Source of the DNA: Chitinophaga niabensis
GTDB taxonomy: Bacteria > Bacteroidota > Bacteroidia > Chitinophagales > Chitinophagaceae
NCBI RefSeq assembly: GCF_900129465.1
Contig: NZ_FSRA01000001.1
Span: 3,970,482-4,034,481, forward strand
Direction of reading: 5' to 3'
Length of the DNA: 64,000 nucleotides
Under the pieces are notes generated by a model. That model made no database searches. It saw nothing but the letters and a program-made list of their open reading frames with translations, and was not told where the DNA came from. Of the stretch, positions 41,929 through 50,020 are shown one piece after another; position 1 is the first letter of the stretch, and every line of letters begins with the position of its first letter. A program made the translations under genes and the position numbers.

Positions 41929-42695
41929 AAGAGGAGGTGTTTAACGGTCTGGTGATTATTGATCAGGTTTTGGAGGGAATCAATTCCCACCCTTAAATGC
42001 CTTTCTACAAATTCGGAGGTCACTTTTTTATCACTTTCTTCTGTTTTCACACCTTCCGGTACCATGGGAGAATCAGAAACGAGGAGTAATGCCCCGGTAG
42101 GGATCTTGTTATAAAAACCTACTGAAAAGATAGTGGCCGTTTCCATATCTATGGCCATGGCACGGACCTTTTCCAGGTATTTTTTAAATTCAGCATCATG
42201 TTCCCATACCCGGCGGTTGGTGCTGTAACAGGTGCCTGTCCAGTAATCGCAGCCTAATTCCCTGATGGTGGTAGATATGGCCTTCTGCAAGGCAAAGGCT
42301 GGTAAGGCAGGTACTTCGGGTGGAAAATAGTCATTAGAGGTACCTTCTCCGCGGATGGCCGCAATGGGCAGGATCAGGTCTCCAATACTGTTCTTCTTTT
42401 TCAAGCCCCCGCATTTACCCAGGAACAATACGGCTTTGGGAGAGATAGCACTCAGCAGGTCCATCACGGTGGCTGCTCCCGGACTTCCCATCCCAAAATT
42501 TATAATAGAGATATCTCCCGCTGTACAACACTGCATGGGCCTGTCCACTCCAACAACCTTCGCGTTGTGCTCTTTGGCAAACATCGACACATAATTGGAA
42601 AAGTTAGTCAGGAGGATATGAGAGCCGAAGTTCTCCAGCTTCTCTCCTGTATAGCGGGGAAGCCAATTAGCTACTATTTCTTCTTTCGTCTTCAT
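41925..42695 (-). CDS. amn: AMP nucleosidase
   Basis: A protein of 256 residues from the ATG at 42695 (MKTKEEIVANW); the frame runs on for 41 codons upstream without protein-like character. Phosphorylase-fold hallmarks are 'IINFGMGSPGAATVMDLLSA', 'VLFLGKCGGLKKKNSIGDLI' and 'AIDMETATIF', the last with the nucleoside-binding Met-Glu. It splits AMP into adenine and ribose-5-phosphate. It is the upstream member of a two-gene operon with the fused ABC ATPase. Confidence 0.92.
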   Translation of the reverse strand: MKTKEEIVANWLPRYTGEKLENFGSHILLTNFSNYVSMFAKEHNAKVVGVDRPMQCCTAGDISIINFGMGSPGAATVMDLLSAISPKAVLFLGKCGGLKKKNSIGDLILPIAAIRGEGTSNDYFPPEVPALPAFALQKAISTTIRELGCDYWTGTCYSTNRRVWEHDAEFKKYLEKVRAMAIDMETATIFSVGFYNKIPTGALLLVSDSPMVPEGVKTEESDKKVTSEFVERHLRVGIDSLQNLINNHQTVKHLLF

Positions 42696-42761
42696 AGCTT
42701 TTTTTGACAAATGAATGTAATGTTTTTTCCCGAAACAGCCACGATTCCCTAGTTTTACAAC

Positions 42762-43226
42762 ATGATCAACATCCAGTTCCCTCCCCCGGATTTTCGCATT
42801 CAGGCTACAAACGGGCAAGAAATGATCTTTGACCCTTTCCGTAAAAAATATGTGGTATTAACCCCGGAAGAGTGGGTGCGCCAGAATTTCCTGAACTATC
42901 TCGTGAAAAGCCTGGAGTATCCCGGCGCACTGATGAGCATAGAAAAGGAAATGCACCTGGGAGAATTGCGCAAACGCTGTGATATTGTTATTTACAGCCG
43001 GGAAGCGGTTCCCTGGATGATCGTGGAATGCAAAGAGATGGGTGTTCCATTGGGCATGCCTGTGCTGGAACAGATCGTAAGATATAATATGGCATTGCCT
43101 GTACCTTACCTGGTGATCACCAATGGCAGTAACACCTGGTGCTGCAAACTGAATGCAGAAGCAGGGAATTGGGTGTTCGAAAATGCGTTGCCGAAATATC
43201 CGGACGTGGATGCACCTCCTGCATAA
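42762..43226 (+). CDS. Type I restriction HsdR N-terminal domain protein (stand-alone)
   Basis: A protein of 154 residues. It matches the small nuclease-fold domain found at the start of HsdR: 'EEWVRQNFLNYLV' and then the active-site stretch 'RKRCDIVIYSREAVPWMIVECKE' (landmarks D, VECKE), closing with 'GMPVLEQIVRYNMAL' and 'LVITNGSNTWCC'. No hsdS, hsdM or helicase part is nearby, so it is not a working type I system. Such short proteins are common in Bacteroidota and of unknown use. It faces gdh, with a terminator between. Confidence 0.88.
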   Translation: MINIQFPPPDFRIQATNGQEMIFDPFRKKYVVLTPEEWVRQNFLNYLVKSLEYPGALMSIEKEMHLGELRKRCDIVIYSREAVPWMIVECKEMGVPLGMPVLEQIVRYNMALPVPYLVITNGSNTWCCKLNAEAGNWVFENALPKYPDVDAPPA

Positions 43227-43231
43227 AAAAA

Positions 43232-43258
43232 TGGGGCCGATCCAAAAGATCGGCCCCA
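43232..43258 (-). terminator. Intrinsic terminator after the glutamate dehydrogenase gene
   Basis: Stem TGGGGCCGATC against GATCGGCCCCA, 11 perfect pairs, loop of 5, followed on the minus strand by ATTTTTTTAT. No T-run follows on the plus strand, so it mainly serves the minus-strand gene. Confidence 0.9.
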
Positions 43259-43276
43259 CCGAAAACATTATGATCC

Positions 43277-44713
43277 TTATGGGAAAATACCCAGCTGCTC
43301 ATATGCTGCACCTACTTTATCAATAGCGCATACATATGCTGCGGTACGCATATCCCTGATCTTTTTATGTTCCATAAATTTCTCACGCACTTCATGCAAA
43401 GCAGTGTGCATGGTTTCTTCCAGGCCGGAATATACCAGGTCTACTTCATCGGCACCATGTGCAATGAACTTCCTTTCTTTTTCTGACACCTTTTTACCGG
43501 TCAGTTCTTCTATCTGCCCCAGGATGTGAATGTTCATATTCTCATCGAAGCGTTTGCCCAGGCGGCCATAACGAACATGGCTGAGGTTTTTCAGCCACTC
43601 AAAGTAAGAAACGGTAACACCTCCTGCGTTGAGGAACATATCCGGCACTACGATCACACCTTTTTTAGCGAGGACCTCATCTGCTTCAGGAGTGAGCGGG
43701 CCGTTAGCTGCTTCGCCGATGATCTTGGCTTTGATCTTTGGCGCATTGCCGGCGTGGATCACATTCTCCAGCGCAGCGGGAATGAGGATATCGCATTCCA
43801 GTTCTAATCCATCCGTGTTTTTCTTCAGGCTTTTAGCATCGGGGAAACCAACGATGGAACCAGTTTCTTTACGATGTTTCAATACTGCGTCCGGATTCAG
43901 TCCTTTAGGATTGAAGATGGCGCCATCCCATTCTATCAGGCAGATCACTTTCGCGCCTGCTTCATGGAAATATTTGGCAGCGTGGTAACCCACATTACCC
44001 ATCCCCTGCACGACTACTTTTTTGCCTTCAATGCCGGGTTCCAGTCCAAGGCGTTTCATGTCCTCTTTTACATTACATAATTCACGGAGACCATAAAATA
44101 CACCAAGGCCTGTAGCTTCAGTACGGCCACGAACACCGCCCTGGGAAACAGGTTTACCGGTTACACAACCATAACCGTCAATCTCTCCGGGGCGAAGGCT
44201 CATGTATGTATCCAGGATCCAGCTCATTTCACGTTCGCCTGTTCCATAATCAGGAGCAGGTACGTCGATGCCGGGACCTATAAAGTTCTTTTTTACCAGT
44301 TCAGCCGTGTAACGGCGGGTGATGTTTTCCAGCTGAAAAGGGGTATAGTTGCGGGGATTGATCTTGATACCTCCTTTGGCACCGCCAAAAGGAACGTTCA
44401 CAATAGCGCATTTGTAAGTCATCAGGGCGGCGAGGGCCATTACTTCATCCTGGTTCACTTCGTCACTGAAACGGATACCTCCTTTACAGGGCAGTTTGTG
44501 ATGGGAGTGCTGTACCCTGTAAGCTTCAATTACGTCAATACTGTTTCCCACTCTCACAGGGAATTTAATACGATACACAGCATTACAGGCTTTGATCTGC
44601 TCCAGTATCCCCTTTTCCCATTTGGTGAACTGCGCAGCCTTGTCGAAACTTTGTTCCACACTGTGGAAAAAGTTATAATGCTGTTCTTGCGCCAGCGCTT
44701 TAGCTTTAGCCAT
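43277..44713 (-). CDS. Glutamate dehydrogenase (Glu/Leu/Phe/Val dehydrogenase family)
   Basis: A protein of 478 residues. Substrate-binding and catalytic lysines sit in 'KGGIRFSDEVN' and 'PFGGAKGGIKINP', and the Rossmann motif is 'VVQGMGNVGYHAAKYF' (GxGxxG). 'PAALENVIHAGNAPKIKAKIIGEAANGPLTPEA' (landmarks PAALENVI, EAANGPLTPEA) is typical. It interconverts glutamate and 2-oxoglutarate; the length is longer than the usual 410-450 because of a C-terminal extension of about 40 residues that includes 'VGAAYEQLGIFP'. It stands alone with its own terminator. Confidence 0.93.
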   Translation of the reverse strand: MAKAKALAQEQHYNFFHSVEQSFDKAAQFTKWEKGILEQIKACNAVYRIKFPVRVGNSIDVIEAYRVQHSHHKLPCKGGIRFSDEVNQDEVMALAALMTYKCAIVNVPFGGAKGGIKINPRNYTPFQLENITRRYTAELVKKNFIGPGIDVPAPDYGTGEREMSWILDTYMSLRPGEIDGYGCVTGKPVSQGGVRGRTEATGLGVFYGLRELCNVKEDMKRLGLEPGIEGKKVVVQGMGNVGYHAAKYFHEAGAKVICLIEWDGAIFNPKGLNPDAVLKHRKETGSIVGFPDAKSLKKNTDGLELECDILIPAALENVIHAGNAPKIKAKIIGEAANGPLTPEADEVLAKKGVIVVPDMFLNAGGVTVSYFEWLKNLSHVRYGRLGKRFDENMNIHILGQIEELTGKKVSEKERKFIAHGADEVDLVYSGLEETMHTALHEVREKFMEHKKIRDMRTAAYVCAIDKVGAAYEQLGIFP

Positions 44714-44781
44714 AAAAAACGGTTTTATGTATATTGTTTTGGTGTTGTACGATGCAGGGTCCCTAACTTATAATTGATATG

Positions 44782-45009
44782 CTATTCTTTCTCCAGCTTG
44801 CCGATCCTACGGTCCAGCCTTATGAGGTATAATACGATACAGGTAAAAATGATCACCAGGATGCCCACTGCCACGTAAATTTTGTTATCACTGCGGAAGA
44901 ACTCATTTACGGGACCGGTTTCCGTATTCTGTTGATCCACCGTTTGCGCAATGGCGGTGGTGAATGATAATATCATGCAAAGAAGCAGATAGCTAAGTCT
45001 TTTAGCCAT
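44782..45009 (-). CDS. CcmD-family small membrane protein
   Basis: A protein of 75 residues: a signal-like N-terminus (MAKRLSYLLLCMILSFTTAIAQ), a short polar stretch, one membrane segment (about 45-65, 'IYVAVGILVIIFTCIVLYLI') and a charged end. Its start overlaps the end of the ccsA/ccmC-like gene by 8 bases. This small single-pass protein in the same operon fits CcmD, which helps hand heme to the cytochrome c assembly chaperone. Confidence 0.8.
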   Translation of the reverse strand: MAKRLSYLLLCMILSFTTAIAQTVDQQNTETGPVNEFFRSDNKIYVAVGILVIIFTCIVLYLIRLDRRIGKLEKE

Positions 45010-45667
45010 GGAGGATATTTTTTAATACTAATCTTTTATAACGTGCCCGCAAAGTGTAGATCCAGATGCCCAGTAAGGTCCATCCGATGAATGCAGGCCA
45101 GAGTACCATTTTGATGGTGCCGGCAGTATCCTGGGAACTGAAGCCCGGGCTGCTGGCGCTACCTGGATGGAGGGATTCCACCATCCGGGGAATAATATAA
45201 GTGAGCGGAATCAGTAAAGCGAATGCAAATACATTGAAGATAGCGGAAACGCGTGCCCTTTTATCCAGGTCTGTAAAGGACAGCCGCAATACGAGGTAAG
45301 CCATATAGATCGTGAGCGCGATGGCAGTGGTCATTTGTTTGGGATCATTCACGATTGTGCCGCCCCAGGTATAAGTGGCCCACAGCATGCCGGTAAAAAA
45401 GCCCATCACCCCAAACAGTACACCAACACTGCCTGCACTGGAGGCGCGGACATCCCGGCTAAGATCATTTGTAGCGAGGTACCAGACGGAATTCACCACG
45501 GAAATGGTGAAGAGGGTATACATGCTCATCCACATAGGTAAGTGAAAGAAGATGCTCCGGGCGGCCTGCTGATTATTACCGATGACCGGTACTTTTACGA
45601 TAAAACCGCCTATGATTACGTATAGCAGGATAACTACACTTAAGATTTTCCACCAATGCTTTGCCAT
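45002..45667 (-). CDS. ccmC: CcmC/CcsA-like heme exporter subunit
   Basis: A protein of 221 residues with six membrane segments. The Trp-rich loop 'MLWATYTWGGTIVNDPKQ' (about 108-126) corresponds to the WGxxWxWD heme-handling loop of the family, though it is less Trp-rich than in proteobacteria. Conserved histidines are in 'IFFHLPMWMSMY'. It moves heme for c-type cytochrome maturation. It is followed by the ccmD-like gene with an 8-base overlap and has its own promoter. Confidence 0.88.
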   Translation of the reverse strand: MAKHWWKILSVVILLYVIIGGFIVKVPVIGNNQQAARSIFFHLPMWMSMYTLFTISVVNSVWYLATNDLSRDVRASSAGSVGVLFGVMGFFTGMLWATYTWGGTIVNDPKQMTTAIALTIYMAYLVLRLSFTDLDKRARVSAIFNVFAFALLIPLTYIIPRMVESLHPGSASSPGFSSQDTAGTIKMVLWPAFIGWTLLGIWIYTLRARYKRLVLKNILHG

Positions 45668-45690
45668 TGTTCTAATACAATATGTGGGGG

Positions 45691-45721
45691 CAAACCTACA
45701 CGTTTTAAAGGTAACGGCAAA
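45691..45721 (-). promoter_or_regulatory. Promoter for ccmC (TTTG-N19-TAGGTTTG)
   Basis: On the minus strand a TTTG (45721-45718) stands 19 bases before TAGGTTTG (45698-45691), an exact match to the Bacteroidota consensus at both elements. It begins the ccmC-ccmD unit, so the genes need not be read from ccmB. Confidence 0.75.
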
Positions 45722-45768
45722 GCTATTTACGTATTTTGATGAACCTGCAAAAGCCCTGCAAATCCTTA

Positions 45769-45795
45769 AAAAACCTTTACCATAGGGAGGTTTTT
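45769..45795 (-). terminator. Likely intrinsic terminator after ccmB
   Basis: Stem AAAAACCT against AGGTTTTT, 8 perfect pairs with an 11-base loop, followed on the minus strand by TTAAGG. It lies 18 bases beyond the ccmB stop and before the ccmC promoter. Confidence 0.65.
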
Positions 45796-45812
45796 GTTAA
45801 AAAACGTATGGA

Positions 45813-46475
45813 TTATTCCTTCCAGAGATAAGGAAATAAGATCAGCGCCAGGGCAATGACCAGTACATCCATTCCGGCCAGTAAAGCAAACATGCCCGGC
45901 AGGCCGGGTTGCACTACAGGAGCAAAAGCACTCTGCGAAATACCGGTTAACAGCATCAGGATGGGCATTACCAGGGGGAAACCCATAATTGCCATCAATG
46001 CGGCATTCTGACTGGCCTGTGCTGCAATGGCAGCCAGCATGGTAAAAAGAAGGGATAAGCTGATCCCGCCCAGTAATACCACCGCCAGGAAATACAGCGG
46101 GTGAATGAGAGGATTGCCGAGGAAGAGGATGCAGCAGAGCAGGGAAACCCCACTGAACAGGATCATCAGCAGTACGTTATAGATCAGTTTGGCCGCAATA
46201 AAATAACGGGGATGAACCAACGAATAGAAATACAATAAACGCCCCTTGTTCTCCTGCAGGAAGCTTTTAGCCACCGCATTCACACAAACAAAGAGCTGCA
46301 CCACCCAGAACATCGCATTCCAGATGGTATCCTCCGGTTCTTTCACCATCAGGTTGATCACAAAAACGGTGGAGAACACATAGAGCAGGATGCCAAACAG
46401 CGCATGCCGCTGACGCCATTCCAGCAGCAGGTCTTTTTTTACGAGGGCGATGATCTGGGAAAGAGGACTTTTCAC
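45813..46475 (-). CDS. ccmB: CcmB-like heme exporter permease
   Basis: A protein of 220 residues with six hydrophobic segments and the CcmB hallmark near its start, 'LVKKDLLLEWRQRHAL', followed by 'FWVVQLFVCVNAVAKSFLQE'. CcmB pairs with the ATPase CcmA and CcmC to export heme for cytochrome c assembly. The ccmA gene is not adjacent in this window; the next gene upstream is divergent and unrelated. ccmC lies after a 145-base gap with its own promoter. Confidence 0.85.
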   Translation of the reverse strand: MKSPLSQIIALVKKDLLLEWRQRHALFGILLYVFSTVFVINLMVKEPEDTIWNAMFWVVQLFVCVNAVAKSFLQENKGRLLYFYSLVHPRYFIAAKLIYNVLLMILFSGVSLLCCILFLGNPLIHPLYFLAVVLLGGISLSLLFTMLAAIAAQASQNAALMAIMGFPLVMPILMLLTGISQSAFAPVVQPGLPGMFALLAGMDVLVIALALILFPYLWKE

Positions 46476-46557
46476 GGAGGCAAAGATAATAAAACCGGCT
46501 GCCCCGCATCACAATTCTAAATCCATTAACTTTAGCCCCTTATTCAAAAACAACCGG

Positions 46558-48048
46558 ATGAAAAAGATTGTAGTAGCCAACCGTGGGGAAATAGCCCTGC
46601 GGGTTATGCGTTCAGCCAGGGAAATGGGTATAGCCACGGTAGCTGTTTTTTCAGAGGCAGACCGTACCATGCCTTTTGTGCAATATGCGGACGAAGCTGT
46701 TTGTATAGGCCCGGCCCCTTCCAGCCAAAGCTATTTACTGGGCGACAAGATCATTGCAGTTGCCCGGCAAACAGGTGCGGACGCAATTCATCCCGGATAT
46801 GGTTTCCTGAGTGAGAACGCGAAGTTTGCACAGAAAGTAACGGAGGCAGGCCTCATCTTCATTGGCCCTTCTGCTGCTTCCATTGAAGTGATGGGTAGCA
46901 AGCTGGCAGCTAAACAGGCAGCACAAAGTTTTGGAGTACCAATGGTACCAGGTACGGAAACGCCTCTCCGGAGTGTGGAAGAAGCAAGGGAAGTAGTGAA
47001 GAAAACCGGGTTCCCCATTCTCATTAAAGCCTCTGCCGGCGGCGGGGGAAAAGGTATGCGGGTAGTACAGCAGGAAAGTGAGCTGGAAGAGCAGATCCGC
47101 CTTGCTAAAAGTGAAGCCCTGAATGCTTTTGGAGACGATGCGGTTTTTATAGAGAAATATGTAGCCGCGCCACGCCATATTGAGATCCAGGTATTGGGAG
47201 ATAAACATGGCAATTGCGTATACCTCTTTGAAAGAGAGTGTTCCATTCAGCGGCGCCATCAGAAACTGATCGAAGAAGCCCCTTCTTCCTGCCTGACCCC
47301 TGCTATCCGTTCTGCTATGGGCAAATGTGCAGTGGATGTTGCCCGCGCCTGTAATTATTATGGAGCAGGTACAGTAGAATTCCTGGTGGATGAGCAGTTG
47401 AACTTTTACTTCCTTGAAATGAATACCCGCCTCCAGGTAGAACATCCTGTAACAGAAATGATCACGGGGCTTGATCTTGTGAAAGAACAGATCAGGATCG
47501 CCGATGGCGGCAAATTACCTTTTACACAGGAAGAATTACAGATCAATGGCCATGCTATTGAATTGCGCATCTGCGCAGAAGATCCTGCTAACAATTTCTT
47601 ACCGGATACCGGCAAACTGGAAACTTATATCCGCCCGCAGGGATACGGTGTCAGAGTGGATGACGGGTATGAACAGGGAATGGATATTCCTATCTATTAC
47701 GATCCCATGATCGCTAAACTGATTGCCTGGGGCTCAAACCGGGAAGAAGCAAGAGAACGTTTGCTGCGGGCGATAGACGAATACCAGGTAACAGGTATTA
47801 AAACAACACTTCCTTTCGGCAAATGGGCATTGCAGCAGGCTCCTTTTATCGCCGGTAATTTCGACACTAATTTCATTGGTAAATACTTCACAGCGGCTGC
47901 ATTGGAACAGAAAGACGATGATGCCGCCAAAGCTGCAGCCATCCTGGCTTCGCAATTGTGGCTCACTGCTGTAAAACCTTCACAGGCAGCACCTGTTACC
48001 GCCAATGGAGAAACCTCTCAATGGAAACAGCGCAGGACCCTGCGATAG
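46558..48048 (+). CDS. accC: Biotin carboxylase subunit of an acyl-CoA carboxylase
   Basis: A protein of 496 residues from the ATG at 46558 (MKKIVVANRGEIALRVMR), the family's usual start. The ATP-grasp core includes 'GGGGKGMRVV' and the active-site sequences 'FLEMNTRLQVEHPVTEM' and 'RECSIQRRHQK'. It carboxylates biotin on a carrier protein with bicarbonate and ATP. It is about 45 residues longer than E. coli AccC, with a C-terminal tail. The carrier and carboxyltransferase genes are not adjacent, so it could belong to acetyl- or propionyl-CoA carboxylase. Confidence 0.93.
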   Translation: MKKIVVANRGEIALRVMRSAREMGIATVAVFSEADRTMPFVQYADEAVCIGPAPSSQSYLLGDKIIAVARQTGADAIHPGYGFLSENAKFAQKVTEAGLIFIGPSAASIEVMGSKLAAKQAAQSFGVPMVPGTETPLRSVEEAREVVKKTGFPILIKASAGGGGKGMRVVQQESELEEQIRLAKSEALNAFGDDAVFIEKYVAAPRHIEIQVLGDKHGNCVYLFERECSIQRRHQKLIEEAPSSCLTPAIRSAMGKCAVDVARACNYYGAGTVEFLVDEQLNFYFLEMNTRLQVEHPVTEMITGLDLVKEQIRIADGGKLPFTQEELQINGHAIELRICAEDPANNFLPDTGKLETYIRPQGYGVRVDDGYEQGMDIPIYYDPMIAKLIAWGSNREEARERLLRAIDEYQVTGIKTTLPFGKWALQQAPFIAGNFDTNFIGKYFTAAALEQKDDDAAKAAAILASQLWLTAVKPSQAAPVTANGETSQWKQRRTLR

Positions 48049-48099
48049 TAAATGAATGTTAAAATCAGCTGGTCATATGCTTTATTAGCATTTGATTCG

Positions 48100-48107
48100 T
48101 AATTTTG
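48100..48107 (+). promoter_or_regulatory. -7 promoter element (TAATTTTG) for the GtrA-like gene
   Basis: An exact TAnnTTTG match ends 9 bases before the ATG at 48117, so the message should be nearly leaderless. It supports 48117 as the start rather than the TTG at 48105 that lies inside this element. Confidence 0.6.
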
Positions 48108-48116
48108 CGGCGTTTT

Positions 48117-48596
48117 ATGAAGCAATTGATCCTCCATATCCTGGCATTTTTCTATCAGCCTTTTGCTAAGGTGATGCCTTTTCAGACTTTCCGCTATATC
48201 GTTTGCGGGGGCGGAAATACGGCTATGGATATCCTGCTCTACTCTATCAGCTACAACTTTATCCTGCATAAGGAAATGGTTCATTTGCCATTTTTCACGA
48301 TCAGTCCGTACATGGCTGCCTTTCTTATGGCTTTTGTGATCACCTTCCCTACCGGTTTCCTATTGAATAAATACATTGTATTCTCTGAATCCAATCTCAG
48401 AGGCAGGGTACAACTCGTCCGCTATTTTTTACTGGTAGCTATTTGTTTCCTGTTCAACGTGGTATTTATAAAATTCTTTGTGGAGGTCTGCCACTTCTAC
48501 CCGACCGTTGCAAAAATCCTCACTACCATCCTGGTGGTTTGTTTCAGCTACATCACCCAAAAGAAGTTCACCTTCAAAGTAAAAGTACAGGATTAA
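48117..48596 (+). CDS. GtrA-like membrane protein
   Basis: A protein of 159 residues with four membrane segments at about 25-45, 65-85, 95-115 and 120-140. The family pattern is seen: 'TFRYIVCGGGNTAMDILLY' near the start and 'GFLLNKYIVFSES' in the middle, with a Lys-Phe end 'YITQKKFTFK'. GtrA proteins carry lipid-linked sugars across the membrane or help in cell-wall sugar transfer. No glycosyltransferase is adjacent. The stop is 0 bases from the thymidine kinase gene on the other strand. Confidence 0.87.
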   Translation: MKQLILHILAFFYQPFAKVMPFQTFRYIVCGGGNTAMDILLYSISYNFILHKEMVHLPFFTISPYMAAFLMAFVITFPTGFLLNKYIVFSESNLRGRVQLVRYFLLVAICFLFNVVFIKFFVEVCHFYPTVAKILTTILVVCFSYITQKKFTFKVKVQD

Positions 48597-49163
48597 CTAT
48601 TTATTGTAAAAGCAGTGCCGGCACCGGGGTTCATATAAATCCTTCTCCCCCAGTAATATCGTATGTGTACTGGAGCTTTTCCGATAGGAGAAAGTAGCGA
48701 TGTTGCCGCATACCACGCAAATGGCATGCAGCTTGGTGATATAATCTGCTTTGGCTAAAAGATGGGGAATAGGGCCAAAGGGCTCTCCCTGGAAGTTCAT
48801 ATCAAGGCCTGCAACGATCACACGGATGCCGCTGAGGGCCAGCTGATCACATACATTGGGCAGCTCTGCATCAAAGAACTGCGCTTCGTCGATCCCCACT
48901 ACATCCATCCCCTGCCCTAAAAGCAGGATCTGCTGGGAACTATCCACAGGTGTAGATAAGATCTTTGATTCATCATGGGAAACAATGTTCATTTCATCGT
49001 ACCGGGTATCCATTGCCGGCTTGAAAATTTCCAGAGAGAGATTGGCGATCCTGGCACGTTTCATCCTGCGTATCAGCTCTTCCGTTTTGCCGGAAAACAT
49101 TGATCCACATATCACTTCGATCCACCCTCTTCGGCCTCCTGTAAGAGAAGGTTCAATAAACAT
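48597..49163 (-). CDS. tdk: Thymidine kinase
   Basis: A protein of 188 residues. The P-loop is 'GSMFSGKT' (20-27), the Asp/Glu 'DEAQFF' follows, and the lid has '[18 protein letters not shown]'. Zinc-binding cysteines appear in 'AICVVCGN' and 'CRHCFYNK'. It phosphorylates thymidine to dTMP with ATP in nucleotide salvage. It lies alone between convergent and divergent neighbours. Confidence 0.95.
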   Translation of the reverse strand: MFIEPSLTGGRRGWIEVICGSMFSGKTEELIRRMKRARIANLSLEIFKPAMDTRYDEMNIVSHDESKILSTPVDSSQQILLLGQGMDVVGIDEAQFFDAELPNVCDQLALSGIRVIVAGLDMNFQGEPFGPIPHLLAKADYITKLHAICVVCGNIATFSYRKSSSTHTILLGEKDLYEPRCRHCFYNK

Positions 49164-49261
49164 ATTCTAGTATTTTGATTATTAGATTATTAGGTTGTCA
49201 AAAAAAGTTTAACTTAGTGCAATTATAATAATTTCTACCAGATGGCGTTAACAGTTAAGGC

Positions 49262-50020
49262 ATGGAAAAGATAAGTGCATTAATTGACAAATTACAGGAA
49301 TTGAAAAATTCCAATGCTGGTCTGCAAACCATATCCTACTACACTCAGTTGCTACAGGCAGAGATCTTACATCAACGCAATAAGCAAAAGCAGCAGGAGT
49401 TAAAGGGAAATAACAATGGTCATGTAGCCGTATCTGTGCCTGCCCAGGCTCCGGCACCTTCTCCTGTTGCGGCAACAGTAACACCGCCGCCGCCGGTACA
49501 AATTCCTCCTCCTCCAGCCGAAGTAGTACTGCAATCCAATGGTTATGCACCTGATCGCGTACCGGTAAAACGGCCTGAAGAGAGACCGGCAACAGCCACC
49601 CTGTTTGATCCGCCACCTCCGCCACAACAACCTCCTTCTCCTCCACAGCGCCCTGCCAATACAGAAAACAATAATGGCATCCGCAAAGAGTTGAATGAAC
49701 TGATCGGCAAACACAGTACTTCCCTGAATGATTCCCTGCGTTCCAGCCATACGGTGGAAGTAGGAGAAAAATTAAGCGGAATGGCCGTAAATGACCTGAA
49801 GAATGCCATCGGCATCAATGATAAATTCCAGTTCATCCAGGAGCTTTTCCGGGGTGACAAAACCATGTATGAACGTTCCATTAAAACTATCAATGAAAGC
49901 ACCTCCCTGCAGGAAGCGGAATATTGGATAGAAAGAGAACTGAAGATCAAACTGGGTTGGAATGAAACAGATGAACTGGTGAGCCAGTTCTACTCTCTCG
50001 TGAGGAAACGTTTTTCCTGA
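49262..50020 (+). CDS. Conserved Bacteroidota protein with proline-rich linker
   Basis: A protein of 252 residues without signal peptide. A helical N-terminal part (1-50, 'MEKISALIDKLQELKNSNAG') is followed by a Pro-rich, low-complexity linker (about 60-135, 'PPPPPQQPPSPPQRPA' and similar). A helical C-terminal domain (about 138-250) contains 'LKNAIGINDKFQFIQELFRGD' and 'ERSIKTINESTSLQEAEYWI' (landmarks GINDKFQFI, LFRGD, LQEAEYW). This C-terminal pattern recurs in Bacteroidota proteins of unknown function near lipid A genes. The last 31 bases overlap the KDO transferase gene. Confidence 0.75.
   Translation: MEKISALIDKLQELKNSNAGLQTISYYTQLLQAEILHQRNKQKQQELKGNNNGHVAVSVPAQAPAPSPVAATVTPPPPVQIPPPPAEVVLQSNGYAPDRVPVKRPEERPATATLFDPPPPPQQPPSPPQRPANTENNNGIRKELNELIGKHSTSLNDSLRSSHTVEVGEKLSGMAVNDLKNAIGINDKFQFIQELFRGDKTMYERSIKTINESTSLQEAEYWIERELKIKLGWNETDELVSQFYSLVRKRFS

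Noticed and set aside
46735..47445. A 236-codon minus-strand open frame opposite the biotin carboxylase gene
   Set aside because: It is antisense to a clear ATP-grasp coding sequence and shows no domain or signal of its own.
49440..49680. Proline-rich low-complexity stretch as a sign of frameshift or assembly error
   Set aside because: The frame stays open with sensible helical domains on both sides, so it reads as a natural linker.
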